Source of the DNA: DAIRUQ01 sp036803245
Lineage (GTDB): Bacteria > Chloroflexota > Anaerolineae > UBA1429
Length of the DNA stretch: 31,468 nucleotides
Direction of reading: 5' to 3'
NCBI GenBank assembly: GCA_036803245.1
Contig: DAIRUQ010000025.1
Location: 1-31,468 of the forward strand
Part shown: positions 7,669 through 14,692 of the stretch, in pieces
Layout: each line of letters starts with the position of its first letter
Position numbering within the stretch: position 1 is the first letter of the stretch
Notes under the pieces: model-generated
What the model saw: only the letters and a program-made list of their open reading frames with translations
What the model was told of the DNA's origin: nothing
Databases searched by the model: none
Made by a program: the position numbers and the translations under genes

Positions 7669-8169
7669 ATGTTAGGCGATGGGTTGGCAGGATGGCTGGG
7701 CTGGGGCCTCAGCGGAGCGACGTTGGTGGCCCTGGTGGTGACCATCGTGCTGTTCCGTCGACGCCTGGCGCGGGTAGAGGCGGCATTGTCGCGGTTGATG
7801 GGCGATAGTTCGGGCGGCTCGCTGGAGGAGGTGTTGTACGAGCACGTGGATCGCGTGCGACACGGCGTGGCGGTGGCCGAGGAGGCCCGCGCCGAGGTGC
7901 GGGCCTTATTGCCCCAGGTGCGGTCGTCCTTCCAGCATCGGGCGCTGGTGCGCTTTGACGCCTATGGCGACGTGGGTGGTGAGCAGAGCATGGCGCTGGT
8001 GTTAGCCGATGACCGTGGCGACGGGGTGCTGCTGACCTGCCTGCACGGGCGCGAAGGCACCCGCGTATATGGCAAGCCATTGGCGGGCTGGTCGAGCGAG
8101 TATCATCTCTCGGACGAGGAAAAGCAGGCGGTAGAGCGGGCGCGGCAAACGCCGTCTGACGCTGGGTGA
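7669..8169 (+). CDS. DUF4446 family membrane-anchored protein
   Basis: The 166-residue protein has one N-terminal membrane helix (about 14-29), then a coiled-coil-prone stretch (about 32-80). The conserved DUF4446 core follows: 'RFDAYGDVGGEQSMALVLAD' (95-114), 'GVLLTCLHGREGTRVYGKP' (119-137) and 'LSDEEKQAVERA' near the end. The family is known mainly from Firmicutes and Chloroflexota and has no established function; in Firmicutes it often sits near parB/chromosome-segregation genes, which is not the case here. The ATG at 7669 follows AAGGAGG by 5 nt. The GH32 gene begins 19 nt downstream and is probably cotranscribed. Confidence 0.88.
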   Translation: MLGDGLAGWLGWGLSGATLVALVVTIVLFRRRLARVEAALSRLMGDSSGGSLEEVLYEHVDRVRHGVAVAEEARAEVRALLPQVRSSFQHRALVRFDAYGDVGGEQSMALVLADDRGDGVLLTCLHGREGTRVYGKPLAGWSSEYHLSDEEKQAVERARQTPSDAG

Positions 8170-8188
8170 CGTGCCGATGGAGGTGACG

Positions 8189-9775
8189 ATGCAGCGGGTG
8201 ATGTCGCAAGAGGCACGGTCACGGTATCTGTGCTTGCCCGTACGCCGCGAGGGGGCACTGGCCAAGGCCGAGATCCGCGTGGATGGCCAGGTGCGACGCT
8301 CGTTCGATGTCCCGCTCACGAACGGCCAGCCTGATTTCTGGGTGGGGGCCGATCTGGGGGCCTTCCAGGGGCGGCAGGTGGAGCTGTGGGTGGACGATGC
8401 GACGCTAGCCAACGCGCCTGTGCGGCAGGCGGATGCGATCCCTGGCACCGATGATCTCTATGGCGAGCGCTATCGTCCCCAGTTCCATTTCACTGCTGCG
8501 CGGGGCTGGCTGAACGATCCCAACGGCCTGGTGGCCTATGGCGGCACCTACTATCTCTTTTTCCAGCATGACCCCTATGCCAACCATGGCAGTGGTCGGA
8601 ACAAGCACTGGGGGCTAGCGACCAGCCACGACTTGGTCCACTGGCGCGAGGTGGGCGACGCGCTGTATCCCGACGCGCTGGGTGCGTGCTGGAGCGGCTC
8701 GGCCGTGGTGGATTGGCGCAACAGCTCGGGGTTGGGCGATGGGGTCACGCCGCCCTTGGTGTGCGCCTACACCTCTGCGGGGGAGCCGTTCACCCAATCG
8801 CTGGCGTTCAGCGCCGATGGCGGCGGCACCTGGCAGCCCTATGACGGCAACCCAGTAGTGCAGCACCTGCGGGCGGAGAACCGTGACCCCAAGGTGATCT
8901 GGCACGAGCCCACCGAGTGTTGGATCATGGCCCTCTATCTGGACGGCAACGCCTATGCCCTGCTGCGGTCGCATGATCTGCGCCGGTGGGAGCTGATCCA
9001 GGAGCTTACGCTGGCGGGCGCGACAGAGTGCCCCGACTTTTTCCCGCTGGCCTTGGATGGCGATCCCGAAGCTCTCCAATGGGTGTTCTGGGGCGCCAAC
9101 GGCACCTATCTGGTGGGAAGTTTCGATGGCGAGCGGTTCACTCCCACCCAGGCCCCCGCGCGTCTGGCGGGCAGCGGCGACGCCTACGCCGCCCAGACGT
9201 GGAGCGACATCCCGGTTGAGGATGGTCGACGCATTCAGATAGCGTGGCTGAGGGGCGACCTGCCTGGCATGCCCTTTACCCAGCAGCTGACGTTCCCGCA
9301 CACGCTGACGCTGCAATCCACCGAGCGGGGCATGCGTCTCGCAGCCGAGCCGGTGGGCGAGATCGCGGGGCTGTACGCCAGTACGCACCGATGGGACGAG
9401 CTGGCGGTGTCAGCCGGGCGCGATCCGTTGGCTGGCGTGGAGGGCGACCTGCTGGATGTGCAGGCTCGCGTGCTAGTGCCAGAGGGAAGCGGGTTCGACC
9501 TGCTAGTGGGCGGCGTGCTAGTGCGGTATGATGGTGAGCGGGAGACGCTGCATTGCGATGGCCGCACCTGCTGCTGTCCGCGGCGCGATGGTGTGGTGGA
9601 TCTGCGCGTTCTGGTGGACCGTGCCTCCATCGAGCTGTATGGGGCGGGCGGACTGGCGGTGATGCCGCTGCGGGTGCTGACCGAGCCGGTCGGCCGGACG
9701 CTGCGGGCCATTCCGCATGGCGATGAGATGGTGTTCCGCTTCCTAGAAGTGTGCACGCTGCGGTCCATCTGGTAG
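8189..9775 (+). CDS. Glycoside hydrolase family 32 (levanase/invertase/sucrose hydrolase type)
   Basis: GH32 enzymes hydrolyse beta-fructosides such as sucrose, inulin and levan. The 528-residue protein carries all three catalytic motifs: WLNDPNG (107-113, nucleophile Asp110), RDP (232-234, transition-state stabiliser Asp233) and ECPD (280-283, acid/base Glu280). They are followed by the C-terminal beta-sandwich (about 390-528). Residues 1-95 form an N-terminal beta-rich extension like the DUF4980 module of levanases. There is no signal peptide, so it should act in the cytoplasm on imported sucrose or short fructans. The ATG at 8189 follows GGAGG by 5 nt; an earlier in-frame GTG at 8171 lies upstream of that site. 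No fructokinase or transporter is adjacent. Confidence 0.93.
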   Translation: MQRVMSQEARSRYLCLPVRREGALAKAEIRVDGQVRRSFDVPLTNGQPDFWVGADLGAFQGRQVELWVDDATLANAPVRQADAIPGTDDLYGERYRPQFHFTAARGWLNDPNGLVAYGGTYYLFFQHDPYANHGSGRNKHWGLATSHDLVHWREVGDALYPDALGACWSGSAVVDWRNSSGLGDGVTPPLVCAYTSAGEPFTQSLAFSADGGGTWQPYDGNPVVQHLRAENRDPKVIWHEPTECWIMALYLDGNAYALLRSHDLRRWELIQELTLAGATECPDFFPLALDGDPEALQWVFWGANGTYLVGSFDGERFTPTQAPARLAGSGDAYAAQTWSDIPVEDGRRIQIAWLRGDLPGMPFTQQLTFPHTLTLQSTERGMRLAAEPVGEIAGLYASTHRWDELAVSAGRDPLAGVEGDLLDVQARVLVPEGSGFDLLVGGVLVRYDGERETLHCDGRTCCCPRRDGVVDLRVLVDRASIELYGAGGLAVMPLRVLTEPVGRTLRAIPHGDEMVFRFLEVCTLRSIW

Positions 9776-9847
9776 CGTCGGTGCCGGGCGTGGCTTGCGC
9801 GAGCGCTGCGGACGGGCTGGACAGAGTGGACGAGGGAGGGACCGCTG

Positions 9848-10273
9848 ATGGGCTGGTTGCGCAAAGGCACAGATGAGGACCTCAAGATCGACAACCTGAT
9901 CGCGGCCGGAACGACGATTCAGGGGGGCATCAAAGCGCGGGGGAATGTGCGCATCGACGGGGGGCTCGAGGGCGAGCTCTCATCGGATGGGCACGTGCTG
10001 GTGAGCAAGGGCGCCGAGGTGCGGGCGAGCCTGGCCGCCCAGTCGGCGCAGGTGGCGGGCGTCGTCCATGGCGACATCCGGGTGGAGCGACGCCTGGAGA
10101 TCCTGCAGACGGGCCGGGTGTGGGGAGACGTGCAGGTGGGCTCGCTGCAGATTGCCGAGGGTGGGCTGCTGCGGGGGGCTTGTGTGATGAGCGGCGAGGA
10201 AAAGCCCGGGCGCCGCCGACGAGAGGGCCGGGAGCCCGGCGACGAGGGCCCGAGCGCCGAGACGGAGCAGTAA
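9848..10273 (+). CDS. Bactofilin (polymer-forming cytoskeletal protein)
   Basis: Bactofilins polymerise without nucleotide into filaments that scaffold envelope proteins. The 141-residue product has the typical architecture. A short polar N-terminus is followed from about residue 12 to 113 by a right-handed beta-helix with a recurring 'G-x-I-x-x-x-G-x-V-x-x' rhythm ('IQGGIKARGNVRIDGGLEGEL', 'ISVE'-like rungs such as 'VHGDIRVERRLEI'). The C-terminus is charged, disordered and rich in Glu, Arg and Pro. GAGGGAGGG stands 7 nt before the ATG. The next gene, a HAD-like protein with two membrane helices, begins 15 nt after the stop, so the two are probably coexpressed and may work together at the membrane. 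Confidence 0.92.
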   Translation: MGWLRKGTDEDLKIDNLIAAGTTIQGGIKARGNVRIDGGLEGELSSDGHVLVSKGAEVRASLAAQSAQVAGVVHGDIRVERRLEILQTGRVWGDVQVGSLQIAEGGLLRGACVMSGEEKPGRRRREGREPGDEGPSAETEQ

Positions 10274-10287
10274 CGTTTGGAGGCCTA

Positions 10288-11229
10288 GTGCAGACAGCCA
10301 TCTTTGTAGATGCGGATGTCCTGCTACGTGATAGCCAGCTAGATCCGGGCGACCTGCCAAAAGAGTGGGCGTTGGCGCCGGCGACATTGGAGGCGATGCG
10401 CGCGTTGAGCCGAGGCGACGACCTCGTGCTGCTCTATGGCGACACCGGCCCAAAGGGCGAGTCGCGCAGCGTGCTGCTGCAGTTGGTGGCTCAGGTGACG
10501 GCGGGCGGGGGCGAGATCGATGCGCTTATCGTCTGCCCCCACGAGGACGGAGAGGGCTGCCAGTGCTGGGCCGACTCGCCCGGCTTGATTTGGGTGGCGG
10601 CTCTCCAGTTCGACCTGCGCTTGGAGGCATGCTATCTGCTGGCCGATAGCCAGCGGGGGGTGGCTACGGCGCGGGCCGCCGGCGTGCGGGCTGTGCTGCC
10701 GCTGGGCGCGCGAAGCGTTGAGGAGGCCATCGGCGCCTTTCCCCGCTACAAGGATTTCCCCCTGGCCATGGATCTGGCCAAGGCGCTCTACTATGTCGAG
10801 ACCGAGAGCGCCATTGCCGAGGAGCTGGGGCATAGCCGCGACCGAGCGCCGGCCATGCCGACGGCAGAGTCGCTCTATGCCGACCCCGACTGCCTGCCCG
10901 AGCTACACCTGCTCTCGGCGCGGGCTGAGGCGGTGCGTACCTCGCTGCGCAAGGCGCGAGTACAGCTCAAGGACGTGGGTCGCTGGATGAGTTTTTTCGT
11001 GGTCGGCGTGGTTGGCCTGGGGCTGGGCATCGCCTACCTGCTCACACACCTCTACCGCGAGCAACCGTTCCCCGATTGGGTGTACTGGGTGACGCTGCAG
11101 TTTATCCCGCGGCCAGTGCGGGGCGGCCTGTTTGTGGCGGTGGGGGCCGTGATTCTCTTTTTTGCCGTTCGGAGCCTCTACCGGTCACCTCTCTTGGATC
11201 CCTGGCGCCGCCGGGTAAAGCCGCGGTAA
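10288..11229 (+). CDS. HAD-like (GmhB-type) domain fused to a two-helix membrane anchor
   Basis: The 313-residue protein combines two parts. Residues 1-155 resemble HAD-IIIA phosphatases of the GmhB (heptose-1,7-bisphosphate 7-phosphatase) type. The D-x-D nucleophile motif is present (Asp8, Asp10). A zinc loop C-P-H-x5-C-x-C (Cys83, His85, Cys91, Cys93) is intact, and 'ADSQRG' (119-124) occupies the place of the usual G-D-S-x-x-D. However, the motif III lysine of 'CRKPKPG' is missing ('CWADSPG'), and the last motif IV Asp is Gly. Residues about 234-252 and 279-296 are membrane helices. Activity is therefore doubtful; a binding or structural role is possible. The GTG start at 10288 has TTGGAGG 5 nt upstream; the frame is open further up, but that lies inside the bactofilin gene. 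Confidence 0.7.
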   Translation: MQTAIFVDADVLLRDSQLDPGDLPKEWALAPATLEAMRALSRGDDLVLLYGDTGPKGESRSVLLQLVAQVTAGGGEIDALIVCPHEDGEGCQCWADSPGLIWVAALQFDLRLEACYLLADSQRGVATARAAGVRAVLPLGARSVEEAIGAFPRYKDFPLAMDLAKALYYVETESAIAEELGHSRDRAPAMPTAESLYADPDCLPELHLLSARAEAVRTSLRKARVQLKDVGRWMSFFVVGVVGLGLGIAYLLTHLYREQPFPDWVYWVTLQFIPRPVRGGLFVAVGAVILFFAVRSLYRSPLLDPWRRRVKPR

Positions 11230-11571
11230 GGGCCGCCCTGTCAATCTTGAGGGGAGGGAGCGCCCTCTGCTGCTACTGCCGCCGGTGACCGGCGAACCCT
11301 GGTTGCCTGCTGGTACGGCGTGTGCAGGTGGAGCATCGCGTGCACTCGTTCGGGATCGACCCTCGCGACAGAACCCTGCAACAGGTTAGTTGGTGCGGTT
11401 GCGTTCGCTGCCCGATTGTCCCTTCCCGCCGCTCTACGATGGTCTTCGGCCCCAGGCGCGCACGGTGCAGAGAGCAGGGGTTCAGCGGAGCACAGGCATG
11501 TGTGGCTGATGGTGTGGGGCTCACACGTGGCAAAGCTTCGGCAGCCAATGGCGCATCGCAGCGGAAACGGG
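11230..11571. other. 342-bp intergenic gap with palindromes, no recognised gene
   Basis: This stretch separates two convergent units and holds no convincing ORF. Visible structure includes a short GAGGG/CCCTC hairpin (11254-11267), a perfect 6-1-6 palindrome GCCGGTGACCGGC (11281-11293) and a 9-bp stem with two wobble pairs (11497-11505 with 11521-11529, 15-nt loop). None is followed by a T-run. I could not match the region to RNase P RNA, SRP RNA, tmRNA or a known riboswitch. It may hold Rho-dependent termination sites or an unknown RNA. Confidence 0.4.
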
Positions 11572-11943
11572 CTAGTCGCGGCCTTTGCGGTTCACGCCGG
11601 TGATCGCGCTCAGAACAAAGCTCACGACGCTGATGATCAACGCCGCGAGGATGGCCGTGCCAAAGCCATCGACGGTGATGCGCGCCCCGATTAACGGGCT
11701 GAGGAACTCGGCCAGCAAGAGCATGACGCCGTTGATGACGAGCGTAAAGGCTCCCAGGGTGAGCAGGATCACGGGGCATGTGAGGAACTTGAGCAGGGGA
11801 GCGATCAGGGCGTTCAGGAGCCCGAGGACCAGCGCCACTCCGAAAAAGTCCCAGGCCGTGGTGGCGCGAATGCCTGGTACGATCTGGACGGCGGCATAGA
11901 CGGCCACCGCGTTGATGAGCCAACGGATCAGAAGCTTGCGCAT
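11572..11943 (-). CDS. Phage-holin-superfamily IV / YvlD-like membrane protein
   Basis: The 123-residue protein has four predicted membrane helices (about 5-21, 32-50, 56-80, 96-114). It carries the hallmarks of PF04020, including 'LGLLNALIAPLLKFLTCPVILLTLG' around residues 40-64 and 'LVINGVMLLLA' after it. Despite the family name it is not a phage gene: homologues such as Bacillus YvlD are chromosomal and occur with YvlB-type proteins in envelope-stress operons. The same pairing is seen here, as the preceding gene (12013-12387) has a YvlB-like N-terminus. CGAGG precedes the ATG by 5 nt. It is the last gene of the minus-strand unit starting at the DUF2089 gene. Confidence 0.9.
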   Translation of the reverse strand: MRKLLIRWLINAVAVYAAVQIVPGIRATTAWDFFGVALVLGLLNALIAPLLKFLTCPVILLTLGAFTLVINGVMLLLAEFLSPLIGARITVDGFGTAILAALIISVVSFVLSAITGVNRKGRD

Positions 11944-12012
11944 GGCAACCTCGGTTAGCAGCCCTGCCTAGAATCGATCGTGCCAGGGTGCCGCTAGTCG
12001 CTAGACACTTGG

Positions 12013-12387
12013 CTAATCCACAAAGATCTCGACGCGCTCGTTGTCTTCTGGATCCTCGACGTCGATGATCTTGCCGACCGTGCCCTGCTTGATGGCCTCC
12101 ATGATCTCGCCGATCTCCATGTCATCCAGCTCGGGGGCAAAGCGGGCGCCGAGGCGCATCCCCACATTGACGAGCCCCATGGGAATGTTCACGTTGACCT
12201 TGCGTCTGCCCGTGGCGAGGTCGGTGACGTGGACCCGGAACCACTTGGGCATCCGCGAGTGGGCGGTGGCCTCTTCGGCGTCGTCGGCCTCGTCCAGCGC
12301 CTTGAGCAGCTTGACGCCCTCGTCGGCGCTGATGGTGCCGGTCTCGATCATCTTGAGGATCTGCAGTCTGTCATCCTGTTCGCTCAT
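12013..12387 (-). CDS. YvlB/SHOCT-like N-terminal domain protein
   Basis: The 124-residue protein begins with a two-helix motif 'ILKMIETGTISADEGVKLLK' (10-29). It is typical of the SHOCT-like/YvlB-N module seen at the front of YvlB and LiaX. An acidic linker (31-42) and a beta-containing part (about 48-124, 'FRVHVTDLATGRRKVNVNIPM') follow. That part resembles the short version of this family rather than the full DUF4097 beta-helix. It has no membrane segment. Its neighbour downstream is YvlD-like. The C-terminus of the DUF2089 protein in the same unit carries nearly the same helix motif, suggesting contact between the two. AGGAGGAG lies just upstream of the ATG. Confidence 0.8.
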   Translation of the reverse strand: MSEQDDRLQILKMIETGTISADEGVKLLKALDEADDAEEATAHSRMPKWFRVHVTDLATGRRKVNVNIPMGLVNVGMRLGARFAPELDDMEIGEIMEAIKQGTVGKIIDVEDPEDNERVEIFVD

Positions 12388-12405
12388 CTCTCCTCCTGTT
12401 CCGCG

Positions 12406-13419
12406 CTAAGAGACGGCCCGGCGGCGCGATCGCCGTGGGGGTTCCCAGATCATCCCATATAGCTTGCGCAAGGGCGCGAATCCCAGCGTCTGCAAGGCGG
12501 CCATCAGATCGGTCTCCTGGTCTGCGACCTCTGCCACAATCTGGGCCCAGGAAGCGTTCCCCAGCTTGCCAACCGTGGCCCGCACCAGCGGTGGGGCCAG
12601 TTGGGGCGCATGATCGCCCGTCAGATGCATCTTCAGGCCCAGGGTGCCGCTCCCCATCGGCTCTAGATGCGCATAGCCGACCACGCTGCGGGACGAGCGA
12701 GCCACCAAGGTGTGAGGGATGGTGAGGCCTAGGCCCTGCGCCGGAAGCCAAAGGATCCGCTGCCAAAGGCCCAACCCCAGGTCACTGCGGCGGATTGGCT
12801 GGAGCTCTCGGAGGGCGTCCGGCTGGTGTTGGCGGGCTAGCTGCAGCACCTCCTTGGCCTCACCGAGACGGGGCGGCCCAATCTGCGGGTGGTGGGGGGC
12901 TCCAGAGTAGCCCAGGTCGTAGCGCGCCAAGCGCATTTCCTGGATGGTCTCGTAGACAGCAAAGCCGCGATGGCGGTAGAGCGTGACGGCGGGCTCGTTG
13001 TCACTGCGCACCTGCAGCCGCACGCAACGGGCGGATGCATCGTCCAGGTAAGCCAGGGCAGTGTCCATGAGCCGACCGGCGATGCCGCGGCCGCGGTACG
13101 CGGGCAGGACTGCCACGTTGCTGATGGTCCAGCCGCCAGAGATATCAGCGTCGCGGTTGATGGACACGTTGCCCACCAGCAGATCGTCCTCGAACCAGAC
13201 GAACCCGTCGAGCAGCGGCGCGATGCGCTCGGCAAACCCAAGGAAAGCCGCCATGGAGGCGTATTGGCGGAGCCGTTCGACCAGGTTGCTGCCCGTGAGG
13301 GCCAGCTCGGGCCCGTAGGAGGTCTCGATCAGATCGGCGAGGGCGGGTAGATCGGTGGCTGGGCGGATGCGTCGCAGCTCGCTGCGGGGGCGCGGCGGTG
13401 TGATGACGGCGGCGGTCAT
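12406..13419 (-). CDS. GNAT family N-acetyltransferase, probably two-domain
   Basis: The 337-residue protein carries a clear GNAT motif A, 'VAVLPAYRGRGIAGRLM' (102-118), the acetyl-CoA pyrophosphate loop. A motif B region follows ('RLQVRSDNEPAVTLYRHRGF'), so residues about 15-170 are a complete acetyltransferase domain. Residues about 180-330 have the length and strand pattern of a second, degenerate GNAT-like domain ending 'LGFAPLRKLYGMIW', without a visible acetyl-CoA loop. The substrate is unknown. Its ATG overlaps the DUF2089 stop in ATGA (13416-13419), implying translational coupling. This ties it to a regulatory/envelope cluster rather than to metabolism. A role in modifying a protein or small molecule linked to that response is only an inference. 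Confidence 0.85.
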   Translation of the reverse strand: MTAAVITPPRPRSELRRIRPATDLPALADLIETSYGPELALTGSNLVERLRQYASMAAFLGFAERIAPLLDGFVWFEDDLLVGNVSINRDADISGGWTISNVAVLPAYRGRGIAGRLMDTALAYLDDASARCVRLQVRSDNEPAVTLYRHRGFAVYETIQEMRLARYDLGYSGAPHHPQIGPPRLGEAKEVLQLARQHQPDALRELQPIRRSDLGLGLWQRILWLPAQGLGLTIPHTLVARSSRSVVGYAHLEPMGSGTLGLKMHLTGDHAPQLAPPLVRATVGKLGNASWAQIVAEVADQETDLMAALQTLGFAPLRKLYGMIWEPPRRSRRRAVS

Positions 13420-13793
13420 GTCGTCTTGCCCTTGAGCAGATGCACGGCCTCGGCCGCGCTGATCTCGCCCTGGGAGAGGCGTTCCAGAATCGAACTGCGG
13501 TCGACCGCAGGCGGCGACTCGTCGTCGGTCTCAAACCCCAGGGCGCGGATGAGATCGTGCAGGCGGTTACGGACGGTAGGGTACGAGATCCCCATCTCTT
13601 CTTCCACGCGGGTGATCTTGCCCTCGCAACGGATAAAGGTCAGAGCAAAGCAGAGTTGCTCTTGGGTGAGCTGGCCGAATCGCCCTAGGCCGAAATGCCC
13701 GTGAATCGCGGTGTCGCAGGCGGGGCAGTAGAGCACCGTGGCCTCGAGGGTGTCACCACATACGGGACACTGTCCGATGACGCTGTGCTGCAT
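13416..13793 (-). CDS. DUF2089 family zinc-ribbon/HTH protein, likely transcriptional regulator
   Basis: The 125-residue protein matches DUF2089. The N-terminal zinc ribbon has Cys9, Cys12, Cys23 and Cys26 ('CPVC' and 'CPAC'). A middle region 'FGQLTQEQLCFALTFIRCEG' is followed by a helix-turn-helix-like segment 'EEEMGISYPTVRNRLHDLI' (64-82). The C-terminal 'ILERLSQGEISAAEAVHLLK' (102-121) is a SHOCT-like helix pair matching the N-terminus of the protein encoded at 12013-12387. Other genomes encode DUF2089 proteins next to YvlB/YvlD-type genes. It is the first gene of its unit, follows a consensus promoter, and a direct repeat lies across the predicted transcription start, which suggests autoregulation. 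GGGAGG precedes the ATG. Confidence 0.87.
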   Translation of the reverse strand: MQHSVIGQCPVCGDTLEATVLYCPACDTAIHGHFGLGRFGQLTQEQLCFALTFIRCEGKITRVEEEMGISYPTVRNRLHDLIRALGFETDDESPPAVDRSSILERLSQGEISAAEAVHLLKGKTT

Positions 13794-13822
13794 CTGCGCC
13801 TCCCCCGAACGTACCTCAAGGA

Positions 13823-13840
13823 TATCAATCTATCTATCAA
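13823..13840 (-). promoter_or_regulatory. Direct repeat across the DUF2089 transcription start, candidate operator
   Basis: On the minus strand this reads TTGATAGATAGATTGATA: two TTGATA copies 12 bp apart with GATA between them. It lies just downstream of the -10 box (13848-13843) and covers the predicted start near 13836, in an AT-rich island unlike its surroundings. A repressor bound here would block the promoter. Confidence 0.45.
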
Positions 13841-13842
13841 AG

Positions 13843-13871
13843 ATTCTAATGTCTTCTGTCAATCTTGTCAA
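13843..13871 (-). promoter_or_regulatory. Promoter for the DUF2089 operon, overlapping birA stop
   Basis: On the minus strand: TTGACA (13871-13866), a 17-nt spacer, TAGAAT (13848-13843), close to full consensus. The TGA stop of birA (13870-13868) is part of the -35 hexamer. Confidence 0.75.
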
Positions 13872-14692
13872 GGTGTTTCTGCTGGCGGAACGGCGCGGCC
13901 AACCACATCGCCCACGAGGATGCGCTGGACCTGGCCCGACGGGTGGGTCACGAGCAGGGCGCCGTCGGCGTCCACGTCGGTGGCGGTGCCTTCCAGAACG
14001 CCTTGGTCGGTGGCGATGCGGACGGACTGTCCCAGCGTCACGAGATGCTGTCGCCAGAGCGCTACGGGAGACCAGCCTCCCAGCATTCGCGCATAGAGTG
14101 CGTCGGCGCGCTGCAGCAAGTCCACGAGCAGAGGAAGGCGCGCCACCGGGCGTCCCAGCTCCCCGGCCAGGCTGGTGGCGGGCGTCATGACATTGGGTAG
14201 CTCCGCGGCGTCCAGGTTCACGTTTAGGCCGATGCCGACCACGATGGTGACGAGCTGGTTGCCTTGGGCCTGGAGCTCGGTGAGGATGCCGCCGGCCTTG
14301 CGGTCCCCGATGAGGATGTCGTTCGGCCACTTGATGCCGGCAGCCAGGCCGGTGGTCTCGGCGATTGCCTCGACGGCGGCAATGGCACAAAGCATGGTGG
14401 CGCGCTGCGCTTGATGGGGCGCCAAAGGGGGGCGCAGGATCAGCGAGAGTAGCAGCGAGCTGTGGGGCGGTGCGTGCCAGATCCGCGTCAGTCGGCCGCG
14501 CCCACGGGTCTGGTGCTCGGTAAGGACCAAGGTCCCATCAGGCGCCCCGCTACTGGCCAACTCCAAAGCGCGCCGGTTGGTCGAGTCGATGCTTTCGTAG
14601 AACTCGACCGACTGAGCGAGACGCCGAGTGCGCAGGCGACTGTGCAGCGCCTCGGGGGTGATGGCCTGGCGGGAGTCGACAGCGGGATCCAT
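13868..14692 (-). CDS. birA: Biotin-[acetyl-CoA-carboxylase] ligase, monofunctional
   Basis: The enzyme makes biotinyl-AMP and transfers biotin to carboxyl carrier proteins. The 274-residue product shows the biotin/ATP loop 'TRGRGRLTR' (62-70), 'SIDSTNRRA' (34-42) upstream of it and 'KWPNDILI' (121-128). 'RKAGGILTE' (131-139) is also present, as is a small C-terminal SH3-like domain (about 225-270). There is no N-terminal DNA-binding domain, so it is not a BirA-type repressor. The ATG directly abuts the stop of the enolase-superfamily gene (14693) with no clear ribosome site, which suggests translational coupling as the last gene of the sugar operon. Its 3' end contains the -35 box of the next unit. 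Confidence 0.93.
   Translation of the reverse strand: MDPAVDSRQAITPEALHSRLRTRRLAQSVEFYESIDSTNRRALELASSGAPDGTLVLTEHQTRGRGRLTRIWHAPPHSSLLLSLILRPPLAPHQAQRATMLCAIAAVEAIAETTGLAAGIKWPNDILIGDRKAGGILTELQAQGNQLVTIVVGIGLNVNLDAAELPNVMTPATSLAGELGRPVARLPLLVDLLQRADALYARMLGGWSPVALWRQHLVTLGQSVRIATDQGVLEGTATDVDADGALLVTHPSGQVQRILVGDVVGRAVPPAETP

Noticed and set aside
11320..11694. Plus-strand frames of 93-124 codons in and beyond the 11230-11571 gap
   Set aside because: Composition is unlike a protein (Arg/Cys/Ser-rich), they lack ribosome sites, and the longer one runs into the convergent YvlD-like gene.
11572..11943. Possible prophage remnant because of the 'phage holin' family name
   Set aside because: PF04020 is a chromosomal YvlD-type family; no phage genes, integrase or att repeats are nearby.
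13868..14692. BirA as biotin-operon repressor
   Set aside because: The N-terminal DNA-binding domain is absent; only the ligase and C-terminal domains are present.
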